Source: Asterella californica
Lineage: Eukaryota; Streptophyta; Marchantiopsida; Marchantiales; Aytoniaceae
NCBI GenBank assembly: GCA_036924285.1
Contig: JAYKYS010000017.1
Coordinates: forward strand, 5,313,501 to 5,377,500
Direction of reading: 5' to 3'
DNA length: 64,000 nt
Part shown: one piece after another, positions 10,786 through 22,000 of the stretch
Layout: the number at the start of each line of letters is the position of its first letter
How positions within the stretch are numbered: the stretch's first letter is position 1
The notes under the pieces: model-generated
Databases searched by the model: none
Seen by the model: the letters and a program-made list of their open reading frames with translations, nothing else
Told to the model about the DNA's origin: nothing
Translations under genes and position numbers: made by a program

Positions 10786-12409
10786 TAAAGAGTATTTTGG
10801 ATTGAGTCGGTACTGTCGCTGCGTACAGATACTGATCTTTCAATGAGGTCGATACGATGTTCTCCCCACTGTGCAGGTATCCCCTTCATGTCCTCCACAG
10901 TCCAAGCGAAGACATCTTGGTAATGGATTAGCATCTGACGATACACTTCCAACTCTTCTCCTTGTACCACAACAGAAATCTTTAGGCTCTTACCTTCGCT
11001 TATTAGTAGGTCTTGGGATGCTCCTGGAAGGACTATACCATCTGTATGACTGGTCTCTGCACTCTCGTGACCTAGCTGTGATTGCTATTCGGCCTCGTTC
11101 ATATCTTCTTCTTCATCAATTTCATAGCACTGTAGATAGTTGACCATCGAATAAGGGTCTCCTTTCCTTTCTCCTGCGCTGCTCGTTGATGAATCAGATC
11201 CTGAAGTGTAACCCTCATCAGTCGACTCTATTTCGCCCTGATGTGTTATCTTCTTCCAAGAAACCATCACAGCCTTATCAGTTGGTTTCTGTGGATCTTT
11301 GAACTGTAAACGGTGTCGGTACCAATCTGTTAGTACCTTGGCACCATACAACCATAGCTTCCCAGTCAAAATTTGATAACCAGACTTAACCAAAGGGCGC
11401 AGCAGAACATAAGTAAGTTTAAAAGAAATTCCGCCTATTAAGGTGGGAATGTTGCGCAGCAGCCCAAGTGGTCGTCTTCTCGTTTGATCTGCCAACCGTA
11501 ACACCCGCTGAGTTTCTTCAAACTTGCTGAAACCCAACGCGTGTGCCGTATCTTCTGTCATTATGTTGACTCCTGATCCGGAATCAATTGACACTTTTCT
11601 AATTACACAACCTGCAACCTCCACTTCCACTTCTGGAGATCCCAGGTCTTCTGCCTCAATGTGAAACAGAGAAGGTAACTTTGATCTTCTTACTTTAGTG
11701 GGTTTCTTCAGTGCTTGAAGTAACAATTTTCTGTAGATTTTGTTATCTTCAATCAGCTGTTTGAAACTTATGTTAGCCTTCTGTGTTTCTAGATCAGCTA
11801 CCACATCATAGTGTGGTACTGCCACACGTTCTTTCTTCACAGGTTCCGGTCGACTGTGCTTCTTCGGAACCTCCTCGTTCTTGGCCGCTGTCTTGTCTTC
11901 AGTGGCCGAAGTACGGAAAATCTTGGGTGCGGACGAAGTTGATCGTTCTGGGACTTCGGCCGAAGTGGTATCAGCTTCCTTTGCCGAAGTTCCTGCTCGT
12001 AGTAACTCCTTTTTCAGGAGTTCGCGGACTTCGTCCGTAATGTCAACTGGTAGTCTCGGAGGATCTACACTCTTCAGTAGTTCTTCTTCCTCTTCTTCGG
12101 TATCCTCCTCGTTCTTCTTCTTGGCTTTCTCCTTTGCCTTCTTCTGCTTCTTCAACTCTTTCTTCGATTGAGTTTTTAGAGGTGCTTCTTCCGCCTTCCT
12201 CTTAGTCTTGAAAGAGCTTATGGTGTTCACTTTGCAAACCCAAGTTTCTTCTGGTGGCCATCCTTCATCTCCAGCGGCTTTCCATTCTTCCAAGTCCACC
12301 TTGTGCAGTTGTGCTTCCGCATGACGGTCTGTCTTGGGATCAAAGCGAACCCCTCTTTTCTCTACGGGTGGGTTAGTACAATCTGCTATGGCATGTCCTG
12401 GTTGATGAC
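10785..12409 (-). pseudogene. pol: family 1 gag-pol linker and aspartic protease
   Basis: The 404-codon frame 11085-12299 begins with VDLEEWKAAGDEGWPPEE, then a Lys/Glu-rich spacer and a stretch with repeated SAEVPERS/TSA-type words, then the aspartic protease: catalytic VSIDSGSGVNIMTEDTAHALGF, with DSG as active site, and the late YQILTGKLWLYGAKVLTDW segment. Protease cleaves the polyprotein during particle maturation. The frame 10785-10970 (EDMKGIPAQWGEHRIDL) is the start of the RT module. Palindromic ACTTCGGCCGAAGT-like words are dense in the spacer DNA (about 11915-12000). Frame breaks occur at 12300 and 10970-11085. Confidence 0.75.
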
Positions 12410-12410
12410 A

Positions 12411-14438
12411 TTATCCACAAAGTGCAACGTATCCCAACGATTTCTTTGGATGAGGGCAATTTGATGACCAATGTTCCAAACTGCCACAATTAAAACAAGA
12501 CCCATGGGGTGGTGGTTTATTTGCTCCTGGCGGACTCATCAAACGTTTCTGAGATACATTCAGGGCCCTCTCTTTTGGTGCAAACCTTTGAATTGGGGTG
12601 ATTGCTGGCTGTGGTGGGGATGGATTCGTTTGTACTCCATATACCTCGTCCGGAGTTTCCACAAAGAATGAACTATAATATGATTCGAATGCTGGTGCCC
12701 ATTCAAGTGATTGTGCATGAAATGTTCTGTTGTTCTTACATTCCATATTAGCATGTCCTGATTTACCGCATGTCGTACACCATAAACTTGAACGAGATGT
12801 AGCAGGTGATTTTCTCCCTTCAGGAGATCGTATCATCTGCACTTCCAGGTCTGCAAACCCTTTAATCATCTCCTCCATAAGTTGATTACTATCCCCTCTT
12901 GCCTTGCCCTTCTTTTCCTTCGAGTTTTTCTTTTCTTTGGATGAAGAACTGCGTTTCATTCTTCTTTCTTCTTCGTTCGAAGAAGATGAGCTCGCTGATG
13001 ACTCTTCGGCTTCGGCCGAAGAGGACTCATCATCAGAAGATTCGTCGGAGGAAGAGGGTTCTCTGCGACTCTTCTTGTGCTTCTTCCTTCGAGTCGATTT
13101 CTCTTCCTTCTTCTCCTTCTTTTCTTTCTTCCTTTTCTTCTTCCCTTTTATCCATCCTCCACTTCCGAGGGTGGATGCTTCAAATGCTTCTGCTGAAGCA
13201 ACAACCTCTTCAATGACGTCCATCTTTCCTCGACGACACCAAATCTCCATTTCAATCGGTAAGCCTGTAACTAGCCATTCTGTGGCTTGATCCATAGAGT
13301 ATGGGTTGGCTGTACCCATCCTCGGAATTCTATCCAGTAGATTGTAAAATCTTTAGACATAATCTTTTAGGCTTTCTTTCTTCCCTCTGACCAGTCTGGT
13401 CAGCTTTCCCAAAACTTGATGATTGTACCCAATTTCCCGGAACCGCTCTAAGAACTTTGTCTTCAGCTTGTCCCAAGTATCGATATCTCCTGGTATTCTA
13501 TTTGCATGATTGTACCAGCTGCGTGCTCTCTTCCTGAGAAGACTTGGAAAGATTAGTAGACGATCTGGTTCAGCATCTTCCTTATTAGTGACAGATACAA
13601 ATTCAAACAGTTTAATGTAGGCATCTGCATCCTCATCGTCATCTGAAGAACCTTCTCTGAACTTCGGGTAACCATGTTTTGTGATGGGTTGGCCTGCTAT
13701 ACTTTGAACAAAAGGTGCTCTTGGAACTTGAGTTGCTATCTTGGCAGGAGCTAGAATCGGCGCTGGTACTGCAGCTTGAACAAGGACAGCAGAGGCAATA
13801 CCCGCAGCAGCAGCTGCTTGGGCTTGTCTCTTCTTGAATATGGACGGTCCTGTGGTTGGCTGTAAGTAAGGAGCAGCGCTGTCCTTCTGAGCTACTGGAG
13901 TTAACGGAAGGAGTTCCCGCACCAGTGCTTGAGGAATGAGTTCCTGCGCTTGTAAAAGTTCCACTAAGGTAGTAACAGCTTCTACTGCCTTAGTTGCAGC
14001 TTCTTCATTCGAAGAAGTAAACTGATCTTGATCTGCAGAAGTACTTCCTACCTCTGGGCCAGGAGTAAACAACTGCGGATATAAAACAGTATTGACTTCG
14101 GAGAAAGGTTTCCACCCTACTTCACTTTCTGGATGTTCGGTCTCAGCACTTAGCCGAGTGGTAGCTTCTTCGAAGTCAAGTTCTCTCTGAGCAGATTCGA
14201 GAGGAGTTGGAGGTAGCGACTTTGGTGTCCGGGGTGAACTTGATTCACCAAGGCTTGGTTCCTTCCTCTTCCATTCTTTTGAGTTAGGTGTTCTCCAACC
14301 TCGTTCTCTCTTCTTATGCTCTTCTTTCAACCGACGAGCTTCTTCTAGAATCTATTCTCGATATTCTGCTCATCTTTCTCGCCTCTTGTCTCTCTCAGAT
14401 TGCACGTTTCCAGGAGGATCAGGCTTGCCCGTCGACAT
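12411..14438 (-). pseudogene. gag: family 1 gag polyprotein
   Basis: The start is probably the ATG at 14436-14438, by comparison with the plus-strand copy (MSTDKPDPPGD at 41932). Order: basic helix (KEEHKKRERGW), Pro/Ser/Glu-rich region, VTTLVELLQAQELIPQALV, Ala-rich segment, capsid (RARSWYNHANRIPGD, TKFLERFREIGYNHQVLG, KKESLKDYV), a Lys-rich run and Ser/Glu acidic linker, then CCHC knuckles CTTCGKSGHANMEC and CFNCGSLEHWSSNC. In-frame stops at about 13352 (CAA to TAA in DYVQRF), 12410, and two before 14330 (CGA to TGA, CAG to TAG) are sense codons in the 41932-43953 copy. Most are C-to-T on the coding strand. Without these the two frames 13353-14330 and 12411-13319 are one. Confidence 0.8.
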
Positions 14439-14490
14439 ACATGTCTCTGGACTTCTGTTCACTGATCTTGGATAATTTCAGCATTCGCAT

Positions 14491-14507
14491 CCCCGGCAGC
14501 GGTGCCA
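14491..14507 (-). other. primer binding site, tRNA-Asp type
   Basis: Minus-strand TGGCACCGCTGCCGGGG, identical to the site at 5488-5504. It lies 21 bases from the TG/CA end of the LTR at 14529, a longer gap than the few bases usual for LTR elements; the same gap is kept at 41842-41862. Confidence 0.8.
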
Positions 14508-14528
14508 AAATTTATTCAGTCTTCTATA

Positions 14529-17500
14529 TGTAACACACAAGAAAATCAAAAGATGCTCGAAAGTAATAATTTAAGGATCGAACCCACAGAGATGCAAGTA
14601 AAGATCATCCAAAAGTAGTAAACATATGACAAAGGTGATTCTTTATAGTTGTCTTTTATTCTCACGGGCAGAAATCAGTCCTGGTAGAGATCAAACTCAG
14701 GTCTATCCAACAAGACAGAGTTGATAATCCTGACGATTAACATAACAGATACAAAACAGGTCAGAGACCTCAAGAAACAGGTGAACAACAGAGAAACAGA
14801 GCCACGGACGGAAATGTCACACGAGGAAGTACTGCTGAAGTGCTACTAGGTAGCCTCTAACACCATAAATGCTAAGTATCTTCACACTAAGTTACTTTCA
14901 CTACTACTGCTCTCGGAAAACTCTGGCGAAGAAGACTCTTCTTCCGCCGAAGTATCAGAATGAACTTCTTCCAAAATGCTCTCACCAAAGAACAACTTCG
15001 CCCAAAAACGCCTTCGTAGTAAACTAACCTTGCAGATGCTGGTCTATTCTCAGTCCTCGCCGTAAACGTTCTACTCTGATTTCAAATGTCGACAGCAAAT
15101 CCTTCGGCACCCAGACTAATTCCTACCACAGCAAACTACGATACTTCGTAGGTAAATCCCCGAAGTAGACAAACACTCAATGGCTCCACAAACTCAAAAA
15201 ATAGAAAATGATAAAATGATAAAACACATAGAGGTACTGAGCACGAACAACACAACGCTTATATACAGATTTTTCCGAAGATGACGGATCTTCTTCCTAA
15301 GAAGTCGGGAGCACTTCTGATCCGCCGGATGAAGGTCTTGTGTCCAAAATGACACCAGGAACAACACCGCTTCCTATCGCTAACTCTCTACCTATCTCGC
15401 AAACTGAGAACTCTACGGTTGCTCTAACCTCCCTAAGTTCCCTAACTACCCGTTGGCCTAGCCTAGCTACTCGGTTCTTCGCCGAAGTACCCTCTGCATC
15501 TACAGCTACAAACTCCTCCCTAATCTGGCGAAGAAATCCCAACTCCTCAGTATCCATCTCGACGGCAAAGTAGTTCTTTAGCGTCAGCTCGATCCTACTC
15601 CGAAGTTGAGCGCTCAGCTCCTCGGCCTTGATTACGTGCTGCTTCAAATCCTCGATCTCCTTCGTCATCTGTGCGACAATGTCTTGATTCCTGTTTCTCT
15701 GCGCTCGCATCTCCTCCAACTCCTTCTTCGTCAGGGAAAGAACCTTCTTATGTTCTCTCTCTCGATCCAACTTCTGTTGAAGAAGTCCTTCTTTCTCCGA
15801 AGTCACATTCTTAAGTTCTTCGGTCTTCGCTTGAGTCTCCTTCTGCGCCATGAGAAGTGCTGCTCGTAAGTTCTCCTTCTCCTCCTGTCAGTTACCTCGG
15901 CCGAAGTGCATCATCTACACTAACTCCGCTAGATTCAGCTTCCGACCGATAACCTCCTCGTATGTTCCTCGGTTCCCTTCTAAGCTGAGTAGCAGTGGCA
16001 CGACTACCTCTTGGATGTACTTCGCCGAAGAAGTAAGTTGCTCTATCTCTCCTATCGTTGATAGAGAAAGAGTATTCTTCGAAGTACTTCGTCCGAGGAG
16101 TGTCCCCTTCATCGGCTTCCTCAGTCACCTCTTCGTCAGCTGCTTCATCATCGGTACGGACTGTCTTCGTCATCTTCATCTTCTTTCTCGACTTCTGTGC
16201 AGACCCCGATGTCTCTTCCAAAGGTTTCTTCCTTCCACTTCTATGGACCGGAGGAGATACCTCGACCATGTCGTCATCCTCGGCCGGATTCACCTCTTCG
16301 GTCGCCTTCTCTAGAACTGCTGCTGAAGTCGATACGTCTTGTCTCTGCGCTGTATCCTCCGCTACTTCGGTCGCTGCTTCCTCGGTGATGACTTCGTCGA
16401 AGAACTTCTCGAGTTGTGCGTCTCGGGCTGGAGTCTGTATCACCTGAAATTCATCTTCTTCGGCTGCTGCGGTGAAGCCTAATTTCTTCTGCGCTTCGGT
16501 CGATAGCAGTCCCATCCCCATGTAGAACACCGAGACGAATGATCCTATGTACACCATGTCCTCCTCGTTCCAAAGCTTCTGCACATGACGATGAAAGATC
16601 CTCGCCCAATGCGCTCTTCTCCCGGCGAAGAGCTGCTCGATGAAATTGATCTACCAATTCGACATGTAAGTCGTTCTTCGTGGCCGGAAGATCGTCATGA
16701 TCGCATCAGCAACCTTCCTCTTCTTCAGATGAACATAATCGTTCGTCTTGTAACCGTTCCTCCCCTACGGTAATTCCTTGAAGAGCTTGAAGAAGTTCTT
16801 CACTGCTTCAGGCGAAGCTGCGGCAGAGACGCTGTCAAAAAGAAGGTCACCCTCTCGACCTGCATCGTCAATCCCCAAGACGCCAGACCAGTGCACTTCG
16901 GTCCAATTACAAGGCCGCCCATAGTTGTCATCGGCCGGATGTTGTTTACAGACCTTCAACTCGTGTACCAATTTCGAGGAGACCATCCCCCACCAAGGAA
17001 GTAAGAGGAATGCTAATCCCATCTCCTCGAGCTCCATCTCATAGCGGCGAAGAGCCGCTCGATTAACTTCCAGTGCTCGGAGCCTCGGTGCCTTAGTTGT
17101 CTGCATTCCTCGCATCCCTAGGATCACTGCAACAAGCTTCACCACAAACGGATTCTTCGTCGCAATCCCTTCCTCGTCCGTAACCGAGTTCTTCCTCTCA
17201 AATTGACTTCCTCGCGAGTCACTGACTTCTGCGAAGTAGATGTACTTCGGCGATCGGAAAATGCGGCGCGCTGCGCTCCTGCTATCGCTCTGGGAATAGT
17301 AAAACAATAAAATAAATGACTTTGTTACCTGGCTTATATCCCGCGATAGGCTGTCCCGCACGTGCCGAAGTTAGGGTTTTCTCTTTGACGACTGACATTC
17401 TTCGGTGTGCTGTAACTTCGTCCTTCTGTCTCCGATTGCCTCACACAACATATCGTTAGAAAGCTCTTCGTCTGAGGAATTCATCTATGAGGAAGTCATC

Positions 17501-17667
17501 TCTCGGGTATCTCCATATATTCGATAAATTCCTCCAGAACTGAAATTCTTCACTAAACTTCTAATTAACACTATTCTACTCATATCGTTTATCTTCTATC
17601 ATCTATTCTTCTTATTTACTTTACAACTAATCAATTAATTAACAAAACGAAAAACCAAGGCTTCACA
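14529..17667 (-). repeat. family 1 5' LTR, about 3.1 kb
   Basis: Minus-strand LTR starting TGTGAAGCC (17667) and ending GTTACA (14529). Its start is confirmed by near-identity of 16567-17667 with the 3' LTR start next to the polypurine tract; its end by the primer site and by the matching plus-strand end at 41841. Flanking five bases on the high side are gtacc. The LTR contains a long sense-strand coding frame (15297-17361), leaving about 300 bases before the frame and about 770 bases after it. Confidence 0.75.
15297..17361 (-). pseudogene. LTR-encoded protein of unknown function with coiled-coil C-terminus
   Basis: Sense-strand frame of about 690 codons lying wholly inside the LTR, broken into pieces. 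N-terminal piece 16765-17361 (MRDSLSRDIS; KLVHELKVCKQHP; NWTEVHWSGVLGIDD) ends at a TAG that is CAG in the copy at 7080-7903. A second TAG (also CAG there) precedes the piece 15892-16584 (VYIGSFVSVFYMGMGLLSTE, then a Glu/Ala-acidic and Lys-rich region). Through a frame change it continues at 15915-16112 (SSAKYIQEVVVPLLLSLEGN, GTYEEVIGR) into FGRGN, a TGA that is TGG in the copy near 19915, and the coiled coil 15297-15851 (Lys/Glu heptad-like, NRNQDIVAQMTKEIEDLKQH). I recognise no domain with certainty; the N-terminal part is of the general kind seen in plant retrotransposon-associated proteins. Its location in an LTR is unusual. Confidence 0.6.
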
Positions 17668-17950
17668 GTACCAGCACTTCGCTGAACCAGAGATGATTTT
17701 CGAGCTAAAGCTTGGTGCCTAGAAAACATGACGAGGTCTGCGGTTGTGTACATCTGTGCGCACAGTCAAGTTGTAGCTGCAAAACAACATATCTTGAACA
17801 ATCTTGTCATGAACAAGAGAGCTTCACGGCAGTAGATATGAGCACAACCAATATTCTACAACATTCTTTGATGAAGAATGCCATGTAGCACTATGAGAGT
17901 AAAATGATAATATATACCACGATTGTAAATCTAGCAAATCTAGCAATCTC

Positions 17951-18420
17951 TTGATTGTCTTCATGGCAATCAAGAGGCATTACACTGTGAGCTCGAAGAA
18001 CTGTGATTGTGATAGAATTAGAATGTTCATCATAGCACCTGTGTCTATGCAGTTGCATATGGAGTTACTCGAGTGTCATTACAGTCACAACTATAAGGTA
18101 TTTTGTGATTGCATGCACCACCCACGAGTCATACGAGTCAGAAAAAATCAAACCTTGGTTGCAGCAATGAGGTACGTGAGAAGGTCTTGAAGTTCTTGCT
18201 GTTGAAATATTCAAAGCATTAACAAAAAGTTGGATTGGTGACATCGATCAAGGTACACACGAAAGTCTTCTGGAGAAGTTCATCGAATTTCTCTTAACTA
18301 CACGAGACGCACATTGGGTGTGTTTGTGGTACAATCCACAAAAAGAGAGAAACCATCTATGTTTATTTTTGATGCCGAGCAAAGACATGTATATTCTGTT
18401 TTCTTGTACAGTACGTTAGA
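17951..18420 (+). pseudogene. unidentified Cys/His-containing coding remnants
   Basis: Two adjoining plus-strand frames look coding. The first (17951-18190) has clustered Cys and His (NCDCDRIRMFIIAP, LECHYSHNYKVFCDCMHHPR). The second, in another frame (about 18193-18417), reads VEIFKALTKSWIGDIDQ, then TRDAHWVCLWYNPQKERN and LFLMPSKDMYILFS before a stop. The C/H spacing and the MPSKDMYIL block faintly recall CDAEMFYILPSRK in the decayed gene at 1045-2062, but I cannot align them properly. A GAG|GTACGTGAG donor-like site at about 18166 could mark an exon end, yet the distance to the second piece is too short for a normal plant intron, so a frameshift is as likely. Function unknown. Confidence 0.3.
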
Positions 18421-18544
18421 GGGAAAGATTTTATGTTTAAGTCATTACCACCTTGCATGATTTTATAGATTGACCGGGAGAGTAAGTACACTATGTGCAA
18501 TAGAGAGGATCAGATCTTTCAAGCTGTTAATTCTTGGGAGGAGA

Positions 18545-21030
18545 TGTAACACATAAGAAAATCAGAAGATGCTCTAAAATAATAATATTAGAATTGAACT
18601 CACAAAAATGCAAGTAAATATCATCCAGACACAGTTAGTACATAACAAAGGTGATTCTTTATAGTTGTCTTTTATTCTCACGGGCACAATCATTCTTGGT
18701 GGAGTTCAAACTCAAGTCTATCCAATAAGACAGAGTTGATAAACTTGACAATAAACATAACATATACTAAACAAAGTCAAAAATCTCTTGAAATAAAGAA
18801 TAAAAGATACAGAGCCATGTATAACAAGCCCTAACAGAAAAGTGCTGCTGAAGTGCTACTACTGCTGTAGCTTCTATCAGCAAAAATGCTAAATGTCTTC
18901 ACACTGAGTTACTATGAGAATAGTAGTAGTTATCACTACTACTATTCTCAGAAACTCTAGCGTAGAACTATCTTCTTCCAAAGAAGAACTTCACACCGGA
19001 GATGCTTCTTAAGAGGAATACTTCCTCCAAAGTACTTCACCCCAAAACTAATCATAGTAAACTAGCTTTGTAGATCTTGGTTTGTTCTCAATCTTCGTCT
19101 TAAACTTTTTACTAAAATTTTTGATGCAAATGACAAAAAACTTCATCATCCAGTCTAACTCATATCATAACACACCATGAAATTTTGTAGGTAGAACTCT
19201 GGAGAACACAAGTACACACTGGCTCTTTAAAATTTGACGACACAAAAATTCAAATAACAAAATAACAACGAGAGAGGTCTCGAATACAAACACCAAAAAG
19301 TTTATATGCAACTTTCGTAAACTTTCGTAAGAAGTAGGTTGTACAGCCAGACCAATCAATGTTTGACTTGCAACTAAAACGACAATAGGGACCACACTAG
19401 AACCTAACGCTAAGTCTATAACTAGTTCACTAACTGAAAACTCTATCGTAGTGCAAACCTCCCTAAGCTCCCTAACTATAAGTTGTCCTAACTTAGCTAC
19501 TCAATTTTTTATTGAAGAACCCTCTACGTCTTGCGAAGAAAACTCTTCCTTCAACTGTTGAGAAGTCCCAACTCCGAGGTATCTAGATGCGACGAAGTAG
19601 TTCCTCAATGTCGACTCAACTCTACTACGAAGAATTGCTGATTGTTCTTCGGCCAAAGATCATTTGCTCTTCAGTTTCTCCATTTCCTTCGTCATCTCTA
19701 CAACAACATCTTGACATCGATCTTGCTGAAGTTTCATATCCGCTAACTCCTTCTTCACCAAAGACAACACTAACTCGTGCTCTTTCTTCAGTTCATACTT
19801 CTATCGAAGTAAGTCATCTCGCTCCAAAGTAAGCATGCGTACTTATTCATTCTTCGCCGCGACTTCCATTTTTGCCGCTAAGAAAGCAGTCCATTAGTTC
19901 TCCTTCTCATCCTGCCAATTACCTCGACCAAAATTCATAGTATATACCAACTCTACCAATTCAGTTATCTCTCGACAACTTCCTCGTACGATCCTCGATT
20001 CCTTTCTAAGGCATAGAGTAGAGGTAGAGGTACAACCACCTTCTTAAGATACTTCGCCAAAGAACTCAGGTGATGTACTTCTTCCAATGACAAAGAATCT
20101 CTTACTTCCTTAGTTTGTTCTTCCTCCTACTTTTCGACTTCAAGAATGCCCTCTTCTTTCAGTTTAGCTTCCTCTAGTAAGTCCGCTTCCTCTTGACTTT
20201 GCTTTCTCGAGTACTCCTCTGCACTTTTGACTTCTTCCTCAAAGTTGACTGTGAAATCTTTGGTGTATCATCCCAAATTCTTCAGCGCTCACTTCTTCGT
20301 ACTAAAGGTCCCAACGGCTCTGGAACCTCATCCAGATTGATAACCTCTTTCGTAGGTTCCTCCTCCTCTTTAACTTCTTCGTCCTCAAATATCTTCTTCT
20401 TCTTTTACACCGACTTCTTCGTCTTGCTCTTCTTCTCTTCTTGGCGTCGGTTCCACCTCGAACTCAACTTCTTCGTAATCCATGAATCCCATATTCTTCT
20501 TATCTTCGTCACTGAGGAGTTTCATCCCCATGTATAATACTGAAAGAAACCGTCTGATGTATTCCACATCATTCTCCTCCCAAAGCTTCTACACATGTCT
20601 ATGAAATTCCTGTCCAATGTGCTCGTCGACCTCGGAAGAGTTCTTCAATAAAGAAGATATGCCAATTGCACAAATATTACTCCTCGGCCGAAGATTATTC
20701 ATAATCGTCCCAATTACTTCTTTCTCCTTCGAATCAAGAAATCTCTCGCATGATAGTCATTCCTCTCTTTAAGTAACTCTCTGAACACTGAGGAAAACTC
20801 TTCTTCACCAGAGAAGGTGTTTGCACCGAAGAACTGAAAAACAACATGTCGTCTTCCTTTCTGCACTCTTCGGTCTCGAGGACATGATCCTCAGTGGATA
20901 GCTCCGTCCAACCTTTGAAGTCTGACCATGCTGTCATTGTCATCTGGTGGAACAGAAGCTTATAACCTTCATGTGCAAACTCCCCATATGGAAGGTAAGG
21001 TTGATTGACCTTGAACAACACCACTTATCT
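18545..21030 (-). repeat. old diverged family 1-type LTR copy without its internal region
   Basis: It starts (plus strand) TGTAACACATAAG at 18545, matching the 14529 LTR end, and keeps collinear similarity for about 2.5 kb: the stretch at 18548-18740 versus 14532-14740, the stretch near 19450 versus 15424, the MGMKLLSDEDKK segment at about 20530 versus 16510, all at nearly equal offsets. No primer site lies below 18545, so it is a solo or truncated LTR. Its high end is not clear. Confidence 0.6.
19440..21024 (-). pseudogene. LTR-borne ORF, diverged third copy
   Basis: Remnants of the same protein as 15297-17361, in the same order and spacing. Piece 20734-21024 (GYKLLFHQMTMTAWSDFKGW) stands for the N-terminal region, 20385-20567 (MEYIRRFLSVLYMGMKLLSD, then acidic) for the VFYMGMGLLSTE region, about 19905-20110 for the SSLAKYLKKVVVP ... 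NRGSYEEVV ... NFGRGNWQDEKEN region, and about 19440-19900 for the coiled coil. Protein-level similarity exceeds what a neutral alignment by eye would give, for example GRGNWQ(D/E)EKEN kept with synonymous base differences. Numerous stops show that it is dead now. Confidence 0.5.
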
Positions 21031-21189
21031 CTAATTAAGACTTCGTCCGATGGGAGTCAACTGAACTTTCATTCGCCTTTCATCTTCCTGCAATTCTCTT
21101 ACTGCAAGAATGAGGGTGTTAAGATCTCATTCCAACATCTGAACAATGTCTGTACCAGTATTCTGATACTCATTAATGATCAGTTCATC

Positions 21190-22000
21190 CGACTTAATGT
21201 TAGATACTTCCTAGACATCTCAATAAGAGATAATACATTGGTAATCGCCACGGTCGTCTTGGAACTACCAAGTTGATCCCTGGCGTTATTCTGTACGGCC
21301 GATGGACCGACTACAGTTTTGGCAGAGGTGTCTTTCAGGCTTGTTTCCTTGACTGATAGACCTACTGTAGATTTATCAAACTGAAGAGGATTCTTTTCAT
21401 CATCATCCTTATCAAATGGTAATCCTTCTTGTCCTTGGGTAATATAAACTTGATACTCATGAGTTGATCCACCCGGTATTATAGTAGTTATGTTCTTCTG
21501 AACAAAGCCTCTTGGCTCTTTTCCTCCAACGCAAGGTCATTCTTGAGGTCCACAATCTCTTAGTCACTCTCCTCCAACAATTTTTTCACTTCTGAGGTCT
21601 TCTTCTCCAGTTTGGAGACATACATGTCCGTTTATGTCGTGGACTAGAACTGATCCCTTTATTATTGCACTTTTGCTGTTGTTGAAATACTCTATAATAT
21701 ACAAGAATATGAATCGGGTTTTGTCAAAATGCTCAGACATCCTGAGTGTTTTTGCTACTTGTGCTCTCATTTTTCTCAACCGATCCGCTTAAATGTTTAT
21801 TCAGAGACAAGTGAGGACAAAGAAAGTAGCCCTCGTCAGCTACAAGACGTTAGAGCTGTCCATGACTGTGTGCAGAACGGGGACTGATTTGGATTTGATT
21901 TTTTCCTTATGCTCAGCCAATTCTTCCAGTCTGACTGTTCTTCTAAGATTTTCTCAGTAGAAAGGGAGGGAGCACTGCTACATCTACACTACCAAGGTGT
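21190..22000 (-). pseudogene. unidentified coiled-coil coding remnant
   Basis: Minus-strand pieces with coding character but no recognised family. About 21870-21960 reads TVRLEELAEHKEKIKSKS. About 21510-21625 reads EKKTSEVKKLLEESD, a stop, then EIVDLKNDLALEEKSQEALF, a clear heptad-type helix. After a frame change, about 21200-21490 reads IIPGGSTHEYQVYITQGQEG and later TTVAITNVLSLIEMSRKYL, followed in another frame by DELIINEYQNTGTDIVQMLE and LNTLILAVRELQEDERRMK. The order is helix, globular, helix. It could be another piece of an LTR-type or transposon protein, or a decayed host gene. Stops and frameshifts argue for a pseudogene. Confidence 0.35.

Larger units (their letters stand above)
5526..17667 (-). 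mobile_element. family 1 Ty3/gypsy retrotransposon (tRNA-Asp primed) with long ORF-bearing LTRs
   Basis: Minus-strand element: 5' LTR 14529-17667, primer site 14491-14507, gag 12411-14438, protease/RT/RNase H/integrase 8250-12409, polypurine tract 8212-8229, 3' LTR starting at 8211. The 3' LTR matches the 5' LTR closely only from 8211 down to about 7107; the rest (to 5526) belongs to the LTR of the family 3 gag fragment that follows. The unit is therefore a tandem LTR-internal-LTR-gag arrangement with a chimeric middle LTR. No chromodomain is present; the type is Athila/Tat-like by primer site and gene order. Multiple stops make it non-autonomous. Confidence 0.75.

Noticed and set aside
17300..17345. 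A 39-base GT...AG segment that could be an in-frame intron near the LTR ORF start
   Set aside because: Too short for a normal plant intron and readable straight through.
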